Part shown: piece by piece, positions 49,746-61,284 of the stretch
Layout: every line of letters starts with the position of its first letter
How positions within the stretch are numbered: position 1 is the first letter of the stretch
Source: Salinicoccus halodurans
Lineage (GTDB): Bacteria; Bacillota; Bacilli; Staphylococcales; Salinicoccaceae
Length of the DNA: 64,000 nt
Direction of reading: 5' to 3'
Assembly: GCF_900114445.1 (NCBI RefSeq)
Contig: NZ_FOTB01000005.1
Span: forward strand, 186,001 to 250,000
Made by a program: the position numbers and the translations under genes
Notes under the pieces: model-generated
What the model was told of the DNA's origin: nothing
The model's database searches: none
What the model saw: the letters and a program-made list of their open reading frames with translations, nothing else

Positions 49746-50927
49746 CTATTGAACTGCTGTGTGCCGCCGCTTCGTGAACACGATATTCAAGGCGATAATG
49801 ATGAGAATGACGAGTGCGAAAAATGTAAAATAATGTGCTCCTCCGGTCATGCCGATGATCGCACCTCCGATTATGGGACCTGAAATGCTGCCGAGACTGA
49901 ACATGATGCCCGCCATCAGATTTCCAGCAGGCAAGTTGGACCTCGGAGTGATATCGGTCATATAGCTGATGCCGAGTGAGTACATGGAACCGACAAAAAT
50001 CCCTGCAAGCATGAAGGAAAGAAGCAGCATGACGAATGAGCCGCTGAAGACTTCCATCATCAGGAATGTCGCGGCTCCGAACAGAAGCAGGATATTGATG
50101 AGCTTTGCACGTCCGATTTTGTCCCCGAGACCGCCTATGGGCACCTGGAGCAGTATCGCCCCGAAGCTGAATGCCGGCAGTATCCACGTGATTTCCGACA
50201 GTTCAAAATCGTTTCTGACGGCAAATACCGGAAAATTGCTGTTTAATGAGGCTTCCAGCACCCCGTACAGCATGGGGAATAAAAATGCCACCCAGCTGGT
50301 GAGCAGTACATCTTTGAAGTTTTTAAGTGTATTGAAGATACTGACCTGCACCCCGGTATCCTCCGGTTTCGCATTTTCTGCATCTTTCAGCAGAAAGATC
50401 AGCGGCCAGGCCATCATTGTAAGTGCGCCGGAAACGATGAACGGCAGAGGTTCCCAGATCGTTACCAGTTCGCTGACTTTCGGTCCGACCATGAACCCCG
50501 CCGAGAAGAACAAGCCGTAGAATGCGATGACTTTACCGAGCTTATGGTGCGGTGTGCTCTGGGTCAGCCATGTCTGTGTACTGAAATGGAGAGCATTATC
50601 CCCGATACCGACGATGAGCCGCAGTATGAACCACAGCCATATCGTATCGAGCAGGGGAAACGCGAGCAGTGACAGGCCGACGACGGCCCCGCCGGTGATG
50701 ATCATCGGTCTGAAGCCGTATTTCCTGAGCGGTGCCTCGATGAATAATGCCGACAGCAGAACACCTATATAAAGACCGGAAGCATGCAGTCCGTTAATCG
50801 CTGCACTGACTTCACGGTTCTCGAAGATGAACGATATCAGTGGGAGGAGCATCCCCTGGGAGAACCCGGATATGCAGACGATGGCTGACAAAATGATGAA
50901 GCGGGCTCTGAAGCTTTCAAGTTTCAT
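49746..50927 (-). CDS. MFS transporter
   Basis: A 393-residue, 12-helix major facilitator starting at ATG 50927 after GGAGG (a longer frame to 51068 overlaps pncB). Features are a loop 2-3 motif A-like LRKYGFRPMIITGG and a second motif GLGDKIGRAKLIN between helices 8 and 9. Drug-efflux-like by general pattern. Position inside the pncA-pncB-nadE cluster raises the possibility of transport of nicotinate, nicotinamide or a related compound; untested. Confidence 0.85.
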   Translation of the reverse strand: MKLESFRARFIILSAIVCISGFSQGMLLPLISFIFENREVSAAINGLHASGLYIGVLLSALFIEAPLRKYGFRPMIITGGAVVGLSLLAFPLLDTIWLWFILRLIVGIGDNALHFSTQTWLTQSTPHHKLGKVIAFYGLFFSAGFMVGPKVSELVTIWEPLPFIVSGALTMMAWPLIFLLKDAENAKPEDTGVQVSIFNTLKNFKDVLLTSWVAFLFPMLYGVLEASLNSNFPVFAVRNDFELSEITWILPAFSFGAILLQVPIGGLGDKIGRAKLINILLLFGAATFLMMEVFSGSFVMLLLSFMLAGIFVGSMYSLGISYMTDITPRSNLPAGNLMAGIMFSLGSISGPIIGGAIIGMTGGAHYFTFFALVILIIIALNIVFTKRRHTAVQ

Positions 50928-51032
50928 AGTATTCCTCCAGTCTATTATAGTAATGGTGCGGTATATTCTTGTGTTAAACTGATTATGAATAATTATAACT
51001 GATTTAGAGCATACATGAAGGGATTGGCAAAA

Positions 51033-52484
51033 ATGTTTAAATTTGAAGATGACAGTTTCATGCTGCATACGGATCTGTACCAGATCAACATGGGGCAGAC
51101 GTATTTAGAACAAGGATTGGCGGACCGCACTGCGGTGTTCGATCTTTATTTCAGGAACATGCCGTTCGGCAACGGCTACGCTGTTTTTGCCGGGCTCGAA
51201 AGGATTATAGATTATTTACAAAAGTTCCGTTTTACAGATTCGGATATCGAATATCTGCGGACACTGGGTTATGAAGCGGACTTTTTAAACTATCTCAAGG
51301 ATCTGCGTTTTACGGGCAAAGTTCGCGCCGTCCAGGAAGGTGAGCTCGTATTTGCCAACATGCCGCTCGTTCAGGTGGAAGCACCGATCATCGAAGCACA
51401 GCTGATTGAAACCGCGCTGCTGAACATCGTCAATTTCCAGACGCTGATTGCGACTAAAGCGAGCCGGATCCGCCAGATTGTGCCAAATGATACACTGATG
51501 GAATTCGGCACCAGAAGGGCGCATGAATTTGATGCCGCACTTTGGGGGGCACGCGCTGCCATCATCGGCGGTTTCGACGGGACCAGCAATGTGCGTGCAG
51601 CTAAATTATTCGGCATTCCCGCAAGCGGCACCCATGCCCATGCGATGGTCCAGGCCTACGGTGATGACTATGAAGCGTTCAAGGCCTATGCCGACACTCA
51701 TGAGGATTGCGTATTTCTGGTGGATACTTTTGACACGCTGAATTCCGGCGTGCCGAATGCCATCAAAGTGGCCAAAGAATATGGGGACAGGATAAACTTC
51801 ATCGGAATCCGTCTGGATTCCGGCGACATTGCCTATCTGTCGAAGGAAGCACGTAAAATGCTGGATGAAGCAGGCTTCCCGGATGCCAAGATCGTCGTAT
51901 CCAACGATCTGGATGAAGTGACCATCGTTTCATTATTGTCCCAGGGGGCAAAGGTGGACAGCTGGGGCATCGGGACGAAACTGATCACGGCCTATGACCA
52001 GCCGGCACTGGGTGCGGTCTATAAGCTCGTTGCTGTGGAAAATGAAGCGGGGGAAATGGAAAACCGCATCAAGATTTCCGGCAACCCTGAAAAAGTCACG
52101 ACGCCGGGCAAGAAGGATGTCTACCGGATCATCAATAAATACACAGGTATGTCAGAAGGGGAGTACATCACTCACGCTGATGAAGAAGTGAATGAGGAGC
52201 AGCCGCTACTCATGTTCCATCCTGTCCACACGATGAAGAGGAAACTGATCCGCTCGTTTGAAAAAGTCGAATTGCTGGAAGATATTTTCATAGACGGCAG
52301 ACTTGTGTACGAAAGTGAAGAAATAACCGATATAAAACAGCGTCTTGAGAATAACCTCTCCATTCTTTGGGAAGAGTATAAGAGGTTCCTGAATCCGGAA
52401 GCATATCCGGTGGATCTCTCCACTGAATTATGGCAGATTAAGCAGAACCTTATCGAAGACGTAAGTAATAAAACATTGGAGTGA
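51033..52484 (+). CDS. pncB: Nicotinate phosphoribosyltransferase
   Basis: Makes nicotinate mononucleotide from nicotinate and PRPP, the entry step of the Preiss-Handler route. The 483-residue protein starts at ATG 51033 (AAGGGA, 8 nt). Motifs are LHTDLYQINMGQTYLE, EFGTRRAHEFDAALWGARAAIIGGFDGTSN, GTHAHAMVQ and GIRLDSGDIAYLS. Divergent from the MFS gene and 6 nt from nadE. Confidence 0.95.
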   Translation: MFKFEDDSFMLHTDLYQINMGQTYLEQGLADRTAVFDLYFRNMPFGNGYAVFAGLERIIDYLQKFRFTDSDIEYLRTLGYEADFLNYLKDLRFTGKVRAVQEGELVFANMPLVQVEAPIIEAQLIETALLNIVNFQTLIATKASRIRQIVPNDTLMEFGTRRAHEFDAALWGARAAIIGGFDGTSNVRAAKLFGIPASGTHAHAMVQAYGDDYEAFKAYADTHEDCVFLVDTFDTLNSGVPNAIKVAKEYGDRINFIGIRLDSGDIAYLSKEARKMLDEAGFPDAKIVVSNDLDEVTIVSLLSQGAKVDSWGIGTKLITAYDQPALGAVYKLVAVENEAGEMENRIKISGNPEKVTTPGKKDVYRIINKYTGMSEGEYITHADEEVNEEQPLLMFHPVHTMKRKLIRSFEKVELLEDIFIDGRLVYESEEITDIKQRLENNLSILWEEYKRFLNPEAYPVDLSTELWQIKQNLIEDVSNKTLE

Positions 52485-52490
52485 TGATTG

Positions 52491-53324
52491 ATGAGACCGT
52501 TACAGCAGGAAATAATTGACAATTTTCATGTAAAGCCGAAAATCGATCCCGAAACCGAAGCGAGGGAAATCATCGATTTCATGAAAACATATGTAAAACA
52601 CAATACCTTCATAAAGTCATTTGTACTTGGCATCTCGGGCGGCCAGGATTCCACACTGCTCGGCAAAATGGCGCAGATGGCTGTGGATGAGCTCAACCAG
52701 GAGTCAGACGGCGGCTATGAATTCCATGCACTCCGTCTGCCTTACGGAAAACAGAATGACGAACAGGATGCACTGGATGCGCTTGATTTCATCAGCCCGA
52801 CGCACCAGGCAACCATCGATATCAGACCAAGTGTCGATGAAAGTGTCAAATCACTTGCGGCAGCCGGATATGAACTGAGTGATTTTGTCGAAGGGAATGA
52901 AAAGGCCCGTGAACGTATGAAAGCGCAGTATGCGGTAGCAGCAGCCAGGCAGGGGATTGTACTCGGGACCGACCATCCGGCTGAAGCCATCACGGGGTTT
53001 TATACGAAATACGGTGACGGGGCGAGCGACCTCGTGCCGCTGTTCGGACTCAATAAGCGCCAGGGCAAGATGATCATGGAATATCTCGGGGCGCCGGAAA
53101 ACCTGCTGAGCAAGGTGCCGACGGCGGATCTGGAGGACGATAAACCGCTCATCAGTGATGAGGAGGCGCTTGGCGTGTCCTATAAGGCGATTGATGACTT
53201 CCTCGAAGGCAGAGAGATTTCCGATGCAGATTATGAAACGATTACGAAGTGGTACAAGAAGACCCAGCATAAGCGGGACCTGCCGTATCACAGGCATAAT
53301 CTGCCTAAATACGACACCGAATGA
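52491..53324 (+). CDS. nadE: NAD synthetase (ammonia-dependent)
   Basis: Amidates nicotinate adenine dinucleotide to NAD. The 277-residue protein has the ATP-pyrophosphatase P-loop LGISGGQDSTLLG, GTDHPAEAITGFYTKYGDGASDLVPLFGLNKRQ and the C-terminal HKRDLP. There is no glutaminase domain, so free ammonia is the nitrogen donor. It forms a unit with pncB. Confidence 0.96.
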   Translation: MRPLQQEIIDNFHVKPKIDPETEAREIIDFMKTYVKHNTFIKSFVLGISGGQDSTLLGKMAQMAVDELNQESDGGYEFHALRLPYGKQNDEQDALDALDFISPTHQATIDIRPSVDESVKSLAAAGYELSDFVEGNEKARERMKAQYAVAAARQGIVLGTDHPAEAITGFYTKYGDGASDLVPLFGLNKRQGKMIMEYLGAPENLLSKVPTADLEDDKPLISDEEALGVSYKAIDDFLEGREISDADYETITKWYKKTQHKRDLPYHRHNLPKYDTE

Positions 53325-53374
53325 TAAATGAATGGTATTATAATAGAAATTGTTGAGTAGAGAGGTAATATAGA

Positions 53375-54019
53375 ATGATAACAGCCATTTCTGGAAATCC
53401 CTGGCTGATGGTGCTCGTCATATTCGTCATTAACATCATATATGTCAGCTTCCTGACACTGCGCACCATTTCGACACTTAAAGGATACCGGTATACCGCA
53501 GCAACATTCAGTATTCTGGAAACATTCGTCTACGTCATCGGGCTGGGTCTTGTACTTGAGAACCTGGACCAGTTCCAGAACGTCGTGGCATATGCACTCG
53601 GTTTTGGTGCAGGTATACTTGTCGGCCTTAAGATTGAAGAGAAGCTTGCGCTCGGATATCTCGTGGTCAATGTGATTACAGCAGAGAAAGACAGGGATCT
53701 GCCTAAAAACATCCGGGATCTGGGCTACGGTGTCACGCACGGCTACCAATACGGCCGTGACGGAGAACGGACGACGATGCAGATCCTGACGCCAAGGAAG
53801 TATGAACGTAAACTCATCGAGACGATCAAGGAACTGGATGAAAAAGCGTTCATCATCACCCATGAACCGAAAAACATCAATGGTGGATTCTGGACAAAAG
53901 GCGTCAGACGCCGCCGTCTGAAAAATTATGAACCGGAAAACGTGGAAGAAGTACTGGAAGAAATCTATGAAGAAAAGGAACGGGAAGATGCCAGAGAAGC
54001 CAAAAAAGAAAAAGTTTAA
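53375..54019 (+). CDS. DUF2179/UPF0316 membrane protein
   Basis: A 214-residue protein with three N-terminal transmembrane helices (about residues 8-30, 38-60, 68-86; DUF5698 part) and a cytoplasmic DUF2179 domain, typical of the staphylococcal UPF0316 protein. A C-terminal Glu/Lys-rich tail overlaps the next gene. Function unknown; DUF2179 domains in other proteins are thought to sense small ligands. Same position as in Staphylococcus, next to nadE. Confidence 0.9.
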   Translation: MITAISGNPWLMVLVIFVINIIYVSFLTLRTISTLKGYRYTAATFSILETFVYVIGLGLVLENLDQFQNVVAYALGFGAGILVGLKIEEKLALGYLVVNVITAEKDRDLPKNIRDLGYGVTHGYQYGRDGERTTMQILTPRKYERKLIETIKELDEKAFIITHEPKNINGGFWTKGVRRRRLKNYEPENVEEVLEEIYEEKEREDAREAKKEKV

Positions 54020-54182
54020 AGTGGACAGGACGGAAAATCTGAGTGACTGCCTGGACCGGATGCGGGCTGAAGGCTATGCTCCCGTGAGGCGCATGGAACA
54101 GCCTGTATTCATGGAAAAGGACGGTAAAAGAGTCGTGGACCATCAGGAAATAATCTTTGAAGGAAAGCTTACAGAAGAATAG
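53988..54182 (+). CDS. NETI-motif small protein
   Basis: A 64-residue protein starting at ATG 53988, overlapping the DUF2179 gene by 32 nt. It shows the family pattern [27 protein letters not shown] (the NETI motif reads ENL here) after a basic N-terminus. Conserved partner of the DUF2179 gene in staphylococci and bacilli; function unknown. Confidence 0.85.
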   Translation: MPEKPKKKKFKVDRTENLSDCLDRMRAEGYAPVRRMEQPVFMEKDGKRVVDHQEIIFEGKLTEE

Positions 54183-54183
54183 A

Positions 54184-54248
54184 TATCAGTGTTGGCAACG
54201 CTGATTTTGCGAACATTAAAATTAACCATCATTTTAATGTTCGTTTTT
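54184..54248 (+). terminator. Two successive hairpins before purB
   Basis: The first stem is CAGTGTTG/CAACGCTG (54187-54203) followed by TTTT. The second is a perfect 13-bp stem (54210-54222 with 54231-54243) followed by TTTTT. The second is the stronger terminator. Confidence 0.75.
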
Positions 54249-54300
54249 CATGAGAATTTGTTATAATGATACCGAACTAATAATTAAGGAGCGTGTATGC

Positions 54301-55596
54301 ATGATTTCCCGTTATTCCCGTGAAGAAATGTCACAGATATGGTCAGAAGAGAACAGATTCAAAGCATGGCTTGAAGTGGAGATTCTGGCTTCCGAGGCGT
54401 GGGCAGAACTTGGGTACATACCGATGGATGAAGTAAGACGCATCAGAGAGAACGCTGAAATTGATACCGGCCGCATCAAGGAAATAGAAGCGGAAACCCG
54501 CCATGATGTTGTCGCATTTACCAGGCAGGTGTCAGAGACATTGGGCGAAGAGAAGAAATGGGTGCATTACGGCCTTACCTCCACTGATGTCGTGGATACG
54601 GCACAGAGCTATATCATCCGGCAGGCAAATGAAATCATTGAACGTGACCTGGAACGATTTATAGATGTGCTTGCTAAAAAAGCGAAAGAACACAAAACGA
54701 CACTGATGATGGGGCGGACGCACGGTGTACATGCAGAACCGACGACATTCGGTATTAAAATGGCACTTTGGTATATGGAAATGAAACGTAACCTGGAGCG
54801 CTTCAAAAATGTGAGAAAAGAAATCGAAGTCGGCAAGATGAGCGGTGCTGTCGGCACATTCGCAAACATCCCGCCTGAAGTCGAAGCCTATGTCTGCGAT
54901 CACCTGGGACTCGATACTGCGGAAGTCTCCACACAGACACTCCAACGCGACCGCCATGCGTATTACATCGCGACGCTGGGCCTGATTGCAACTTCCATTG
55001 AAAAGTTCGCTGTTGAGGTGCGCGGTCTTCAAAAAACGGAAACGAGAGAAGTGGAAGAGGCATTCGGGAAAGGGCAGAAAGGTTCAAGTGCAATGCCGCA
55101 CAAGAGGAATCCGATCGGCAGTGAAAATGTAACAGGACTTTCCCGCGTCATCCGTGGCTATATTACGACAGCCTATGAGAATGTGCCGCTCTGGCATGAG
55201 CGTGATATTTCACATTCGTCTGCCGAACGTATAATGATGCCGGATGTAACGATTGCGTTGGATTATATGCTTAACAGATTTTCGAATATCATTGATAATC
55301 TGACTGTATTCGAGGATAATATGAAAACGAATATCGATAAAACATTCGGCCTCGTATATTCCCAGCGTGTTATGCTTACATTGATTGATAAAGGCCTGGT
55401 ACGGGAAGAAGCGTACGACCTTGTCCAGCCCAAAGCGATGGAATCATGGGAAACGAAAGTACCTTTCAGGGAACTTGTAGAGAAAGACGAACGTGTCAGG
55501 GAACTTCTGAGCCCGGAAGAGATTGAAGATTGCTTTGATGAAAACCATCATCTGAAACGTGTCGATATTATATTCCAGCGTGCCGGTCTCGAGTAA
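54301..55596 (+). CDS. purB: Adenylosuccinate lyase
   Basis: Acts twice in purine synthesis, releasing fumarate from SAICAR and from adenylosuccinate. The 431-residue protein (start ATG 54301 after AAGGAG) has the lyase signature [21 protein letters not shown] and [12 protein letters not shown] with its catalytic His. Length and position outside the main pur operon are as in Staphylococcus. Confidence 0.97.
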   Translation: MISRYSREEMSQIWSEENRFKAWLEVEILASEAWAELGYIPMDEVRRIRENAEIDTGRIKEIEAETRHDVVAFTRQVSETLGEEKKWVHYGLTSTDVVDTAQSYIIRQANEIIERDLERFIDVLAKKAKEHKTTLMMGRTHGVHAEPTTFGIKMALWYMEMKRNLERFKNVRKEIEVGKMSGAVGTFANIPPEVEAYVCDHLGLDTAEVSTQTLQRDRHAYYIATLGLIATSIEKFAVEVRGLQKTETREVEEAFGKGQKGSSAMPHKRNPIGSENVTGLSRVIRGYITTAYENVPLWHERDISHSSAERIMMPDVTIALDYMLNRFSNIIDNLTVFEDNMKTNIDKTFGLVYSQRVMLTLIDKGLVREEAYDLVQPKAMESWETKVPFRELVEKDERVRELLSPEEIEDCFDENHHLKRVDIIFQRAGLE

Positions 55597-55630
55597 CATT
55601 TGATTCCAGCAGTGCAGAAAGGGAAATTGT

Positions 55631-56317
55631 ATGATTAGAAAGCTGTTAACAGGAACAACAATTTCAGCAGCACTGCTGATGTCGGGATGCAGCATTACAT
55701 TGGATGATGAAGAGACCAGGGAGCACGAAACGTTTTTTAAACAATATACTCCGGCTGATGTCGGTGACATCCAGGCGCTGCCGGATATTGAAGTCATTGA
55801 CGGTGTCACATATGTGGACGGTATTCTGGTCGTCAATAAGGAAATTCCGTTGCCGGCGGATTATAATCCGGGGCTGCAGCAGGAAGTGATCGATGCCTAC
55901 AGCGAGATGTTTGCCGATGGTGCAGAGCGCGGTCTTGACTTCACCCTGGTCAGCGATTTCAGGACATACGATTATCAGGCCGGTCTGTACAACAATTATG
56001 TTGCGAGGGACGGTCAGGCCGAAGCGGACAAGTACAGTGCCAGACCGGGACATTCAGAGCACCAGACGGGTCTCGCAATTGATGTCGGTTCAACGGACAG
56101 TGCCACGACCCTCAGCATAAAATTCGGAGAGACACCTGAATACGAGTGGATGAAAGATGTTGCCCATGAATACGGGTTCATCGTAAGATATCTTGAAGGT
56201 AAGGAAGATATTACGGGCTACCAGTACGAGCCGTGGCATTTGAGGTATGTCGGGGATGCGGCGGAAGCCATCTACGAAAGCGGATTGACATTGGAAGAAT
56301 ATCTGGGAATAGACTGA
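55631..56317 (+). CDS. VanY-like D-Ala-D-Ala carboxypeptidase lipoprotein (M15B)
   Basis: A 228-residue zinc peptidase expected to trim peptidoglycan stem peptides. The signal peptide ends in lipobox LMSGC (Cys about residue 20), so it is anchored on the outer membrane face. Zinc and catalytic motifs are SARPGHSEHQTGLAIDVG (S-x-H-x-x-G-x-A-x-D) and EPWHLRYVG. It occupies the purB-pcrB interval, where staphylococci carry a different small gene. Normal length for the family. Confidence 0.92.
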   Translation: MIRKLLTGTTISAALLMSGCSITLDDEETREHETFFKQYTPADVGDIQALPDIEVIDGVTYVDGILVVNKEIPLPADYNPGLQQEVIDAYSEMFADGAERGLDFTLVSDFRTYDYQAGLYNNYVARDGQAEADKYSARPGHSEHQTGLAIDVGSTDSATTLSIKFGETPEYEWMKDVAHEYGFIVRYLEGKEDITGYQYEPWHLRYVGDAAEAIYESGLTLEEYLGID

Positions 56318-56326
56318 AGACTCTGC

Positions 56327-56352
56327 CGCGGCTCATTGAGCCGCGTTTTTTT
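56327..56352 (+). terminator. Terminator after the VanY-like gene
   Basis: A perfect 8-bp GC stem (56327-56334 with 56338-56345), ATT loop, seven T. Confidence 0.9.
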
Positions 56353-56409
56353 GTCCGGGAAATCCACTATTTCCACACATAATATAAAACAGTAAAGGTA
56401 TAAAAATGA

Positions 56410-56415
56410 TATAAT
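56410..56415 (+). promoter_or_regulatory. pcrB: -10 of the pcrB-pcrA-ligA-camS operon
   Basis: Exact TATAAT, 32 nt upstream of the pcrB start; the -35 region is weak. Confidence 0.55.
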
Positions 56416-56446
56416 GTCCTTATGAAATTTAATGGGAGTTTTCTAT

Positions 56447-57115
56447 ATGCTGAAGGATTGTAAACATGTATTTAAATTGGATCCTGCAAAGGATATCAGC
56501 GATGAGGCACTGACGAAAATCTGTGAATCGGATACAGATGCAATCATCGTCGGAGGAACTGACGGCGTCACGGAGGACAATGTCCTGAATCTGATGGCGC
56601 GTGTGCGCAGGTTTTCCGTGCCGGTGGCCCTTGAAGTGACATCGACTGAAGCGGTTGTTCCGGGGTTCGATCACTATTTCATTCCGGCGGTTTTCAATAC
56701 GGCGGATATCAAGTGGCAGCATGGGCTGATGCTGGAAGCATTGGCTGAATACGGGCATCTGCTGGATTACAGTGAGATGTCACTACTGCCCTACATCATC
56801 ATGAATAAAGAGTGCAAGGCGTTTAAAAAATCGGATGCAGTGGAAGTGCCGGTGGACATGGTGCCGCATTATATAAATATGTTGGACAAGCTTTACCAGA
56901 CCCCTTATATTTACATAGAGTACAGCGGGGCATACGGTGAAGCGGATGTGATGGAAACGGTGCGTGAAAACACCGCTCATTCCCATCTCATATACGGCGG
57001 CGGGATCACTTCACGCGATGAGGCCCGCGAGATGGCACAGTACGCCGACACGATCGTCGTCGGCAATGTGATATATGACAGCACCAAAAAGGCGCTCAGA
57101 ACAATTATCAAGTAA
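56447..57115 (+). CDS. pcrB: Heptaprenylglyceryl phosphate synthase
   Basis: Joins a C35 heptaprenyl group to glycerol-1-phosphate. The 222-residue TIM-barrel protein starts at ATG 56447 (GGGAG, 8 nt; ATG 56432 lies in the ribosome site). Landmarks are FKLDPAKDISDE, IIVGGTDGVTEDN, YIEYSGAYGEAD and LIYGGGITSRDEA, which binds the phosphate. First gene of the pcrB-pcrA-ligA-camS operon. Confidence 0.94.
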   Translation: MLKDCKHVFKLDPAKDISDEALTKICESDTDAIIVGGTDGVTEDNVLNLMARVRRFSVPVALEVTSTEAVVPGFDHYFIPAVFNTADIKWQHGLMLEALAEYGHLLDYSEMSLLPYIIMNKECKAFKKSDAVEVPVDMVPHYINMLDKLYQTPYIYIEYSGAYGEADVMETVRENTAHSHLIYGGGITSRDEAREMAQYADTIVVGNVIYDSTKKALRTIIK

Positions 57116-57130
57116 ATTGGAGTTTTTAAA

Positions 57131-59302
57131 ATGGATCTAAGTTTAATGAATAAGGAACAAAAGAGGGCAATCCAGACAACTGAGGGCCCTTTGCTAATCA
57201 TGGCCGGTGCGGGGAGTGGAAAGACACGTGTACTGACACACCGTGTGGCCTACCTGATGCAGGAGAAGGAAGTGCCGGCAAGGAACATACTGGCAATCAC
57301 TTTTACGAATAAAGCGGCGCGTGAAATGAGGGACCGTGTTTCAGCATTGATCCGGAACGGCGCGAGTGACATCTGGGTTTCCACATTCCATGCGATGTGT
57401 GTGAGAATACTGCGCAGCAACATCAATTATCTGGGATATGAAAACAGTTTTTCAATTCTGGATCCGACTGATCAGAGATCCGTAGTGAAAGATATACTGA
57501 AGCGCCGCAACCTCGATATCAAACAGCATAATCCAAGGAGTATCATCGGATTCATCTCCGACAGGAAAAATTCCCTGATCAGACCGAAACAGAGTGCTGA
57601 AGAGGCGGAAGGGTATCTGGATACGCTCTACAGTGAAATCTACCATGATTATCAGCAGATTCTTTACCGCAACAGCGCCCTCGACTTTGATGATCTGATC
57701 ATGCTGACAATCGAACTTTTCGAGAAGGAAAAGACAGTGCTTGAAAGGTACCAGAACCTATTCCAATACATCCATGTGGATGAATACCAGGATACCAACC
57801 ATGCCCAGTATCAGCTGGTCAAACTGCTTGCGGCAAAATACCGTAATATATGTGTGGTGGGGGACTCTGATCAGTCCATCTATAAATTCCGCGGAGCGGA
57901 CATCACCAATATTTTAAACTTCGAGGACGACTATCCGGAAGCAGCAGTGATCAAGCTTGAACAGAACTACCGTTCCAGCAAGAACATACTGGACGCAGCG
58001 AATGCTGTCATCGGAAACAATACCGAGCGCAAGCCGAAGGCGCTCCGTACAGACCGGGACGGCGGTCCAAAACTGCATAGCATCGTATCGGCATCAGAGC
58101 GCGGGGAAGGGCAGGAAATCGTGCGGAATATTCAGGATCTCTCATCCGGATATTCCTACAACGATATGGCGGTACTCTATCGTACCAATGCCCAGTCCCG
58201 TGCGATAGAAGATGCGCTTGTGAAATCGAACATCCCCTATAAGATGGTCGGCGGCATGAAGTTCTATGACCGCATGGAGATAAAAGATCTTATGAGCTAC
58301 ATGAAAGTCATCCAGAATCCGAATGACGATATTGCTTTTGAGCGCATCATCAATGTCCCTAAACGGGGCATCGGTCCAAAAACGGTGGATAAGCTGAAGG
58401 AACACGGAGTGCATACGGGTGCGAGCATATACGAGGCAATCAAGGAGTCCGATTTTATCGGGATTTCAAAGAACGCAGTCGTCAAACTCATGAATCTGAA
58501 TGATATGCTCGATAATCTGAAACAGAAATCCAAATACATGTCAGTCACTGAATTGGTGGATGAAGTGCTGGCGGATACCGGTTACCTGGATCTGCTGGAG
58601 AAGGAAAATTCACTCGAATCCCGCAGCCGTATCGAAAACCTGGAAGAGTTCAGGACAGTGACACGTGAGTTCGATAAGGATAATGAAGTATCCGATGAAC
58701 TTTTATTCACGTTCCTGAGCGATATGGCATTGGTATCCGACCAGGATGGTGTGGATGAGGACAGCGGAGTCACACTGATGACGATGCACGCCTCCAAAGG
58801 ACTGGAATTCAAAATCATATTCATTGTCGGACTCGAGGAAGGCATTTTCCCATCCAGGAGAGTGATGTTCGATGACAAGGAACTGGAAGAGGAACGGCGT
58901 CTGATGTATGTGGCATTGACGCGGGCTGAGGACAGGCTGTTCCTCTCAAGGGCGGACAGCCGTATGATCTATGGTAAGACGGAGACGAATATGCGCAGCC
59001 GCTTCCTTTCGGAAATCCCGGAGGAACTCGTCGAAGGCGAAGCTGCGGATACACCCAAGCCGATTGCATCGGACAGCTTCACCATGAACAGCCGCGGGCC
59101 GAAGAAGAAAAGCCGCGTCATCACGAACAACAGCGGTGTTTCATTCACAGTGGGAGACAAGGTGGAACACAGGAAGTTCGGTGAAGGCATCATCTCCGGC
59201 ATAAAGGGAGAAGGAGACAGCCAGGAGCTGGATATAATATTCACTACGGTGGGTGTCAAGAGGCTGCTTGCAAACTTTGCACCGCTGACAAAGAAGGAGT
59301 AG
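57131..59302 (+). CDS. pcrA: ATP-dependent DNA helicase PcrA
   Basis: UvrD/Rep-type 3'-5' helicase needed for repair and rolling-circle replication. The 723-residue protein has all superfamily-1 motifs: GAGSGKTRVLTHR (I), AITFTNKAAREM (Ia), VDEYQDTN (II), GDSDQSIYKFRGAD (III), QNYRSS (IV), MTMHASKGLEF (V) and YVALTRAED (VI). The C-terminal ~55 residues form the Tudor-like RNA-polymerase-interacting tail (VGDKVEHRKFGEGII). GGAG is 7 nt before the ATG. Confidence 0.97.
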   Translation: MDLSLMNKEQKRAIQTTEGPLLIMAGAGSGKTRVLTHRVAYLMQEKEVPARNILAITFTNKAAREMRDRVSALIRNGASDIWVSTFHAMCVRILRSNINYLGYENSFSILDPTDQRSVVKDILKRRNLDIKQHNPRSIIGFISDRKNSLIRPKQSAEEAEGYLDTLYSEIYHDYQQILYRNSALDFDDLIMLTIELFEKEKTVLERYQNLFQYIHVDEYQDTNHAQYQLVKLLAAKYRNICVVGDSDQSIYKFRGADITNILNFEDDYPEAAVIKLEQNYRSSKNILDAANAVIGNNTERKPKALRTDRDGGPKLHSIVSASERGEGQEIVRNIQDLSSGYSYNDMAVLYRTNAQSRAIEDALVKSNIPYKMVGGMKFYDRMEIKDLMSYMKVIQNPNDDIAFERIINVPKRGIGPKTVDKLKEHGVHTGASIYEAIKESDFIGISKNAVVKLMNLNDMLDNLKQKSKYMSVTELVDEVLADTGYLDLLEKENSLESRSRIENLEEFRTVTREFDKDNEVSDELLFTFLSDMALVSDQDGVDEDSGVTLMTMHASKGLEFKIIFIVGLEEGIFPSRRVMFDDKELEEERRLMYVALTRAEDRLFLSRADSRMIYGKTETNMRSRFLSEIPEELVEGEAADTPKPIASDSFTMNSRGPKKKSRVITNNSGVSFTVGDKVEHRKFGEGIISGIKGEGDSQELDIIFTTVGVKRLLANFAPLTKKE

Positions 59303-61282
<1,980 letters not shown>

Positions 61283-61284
61283 TT

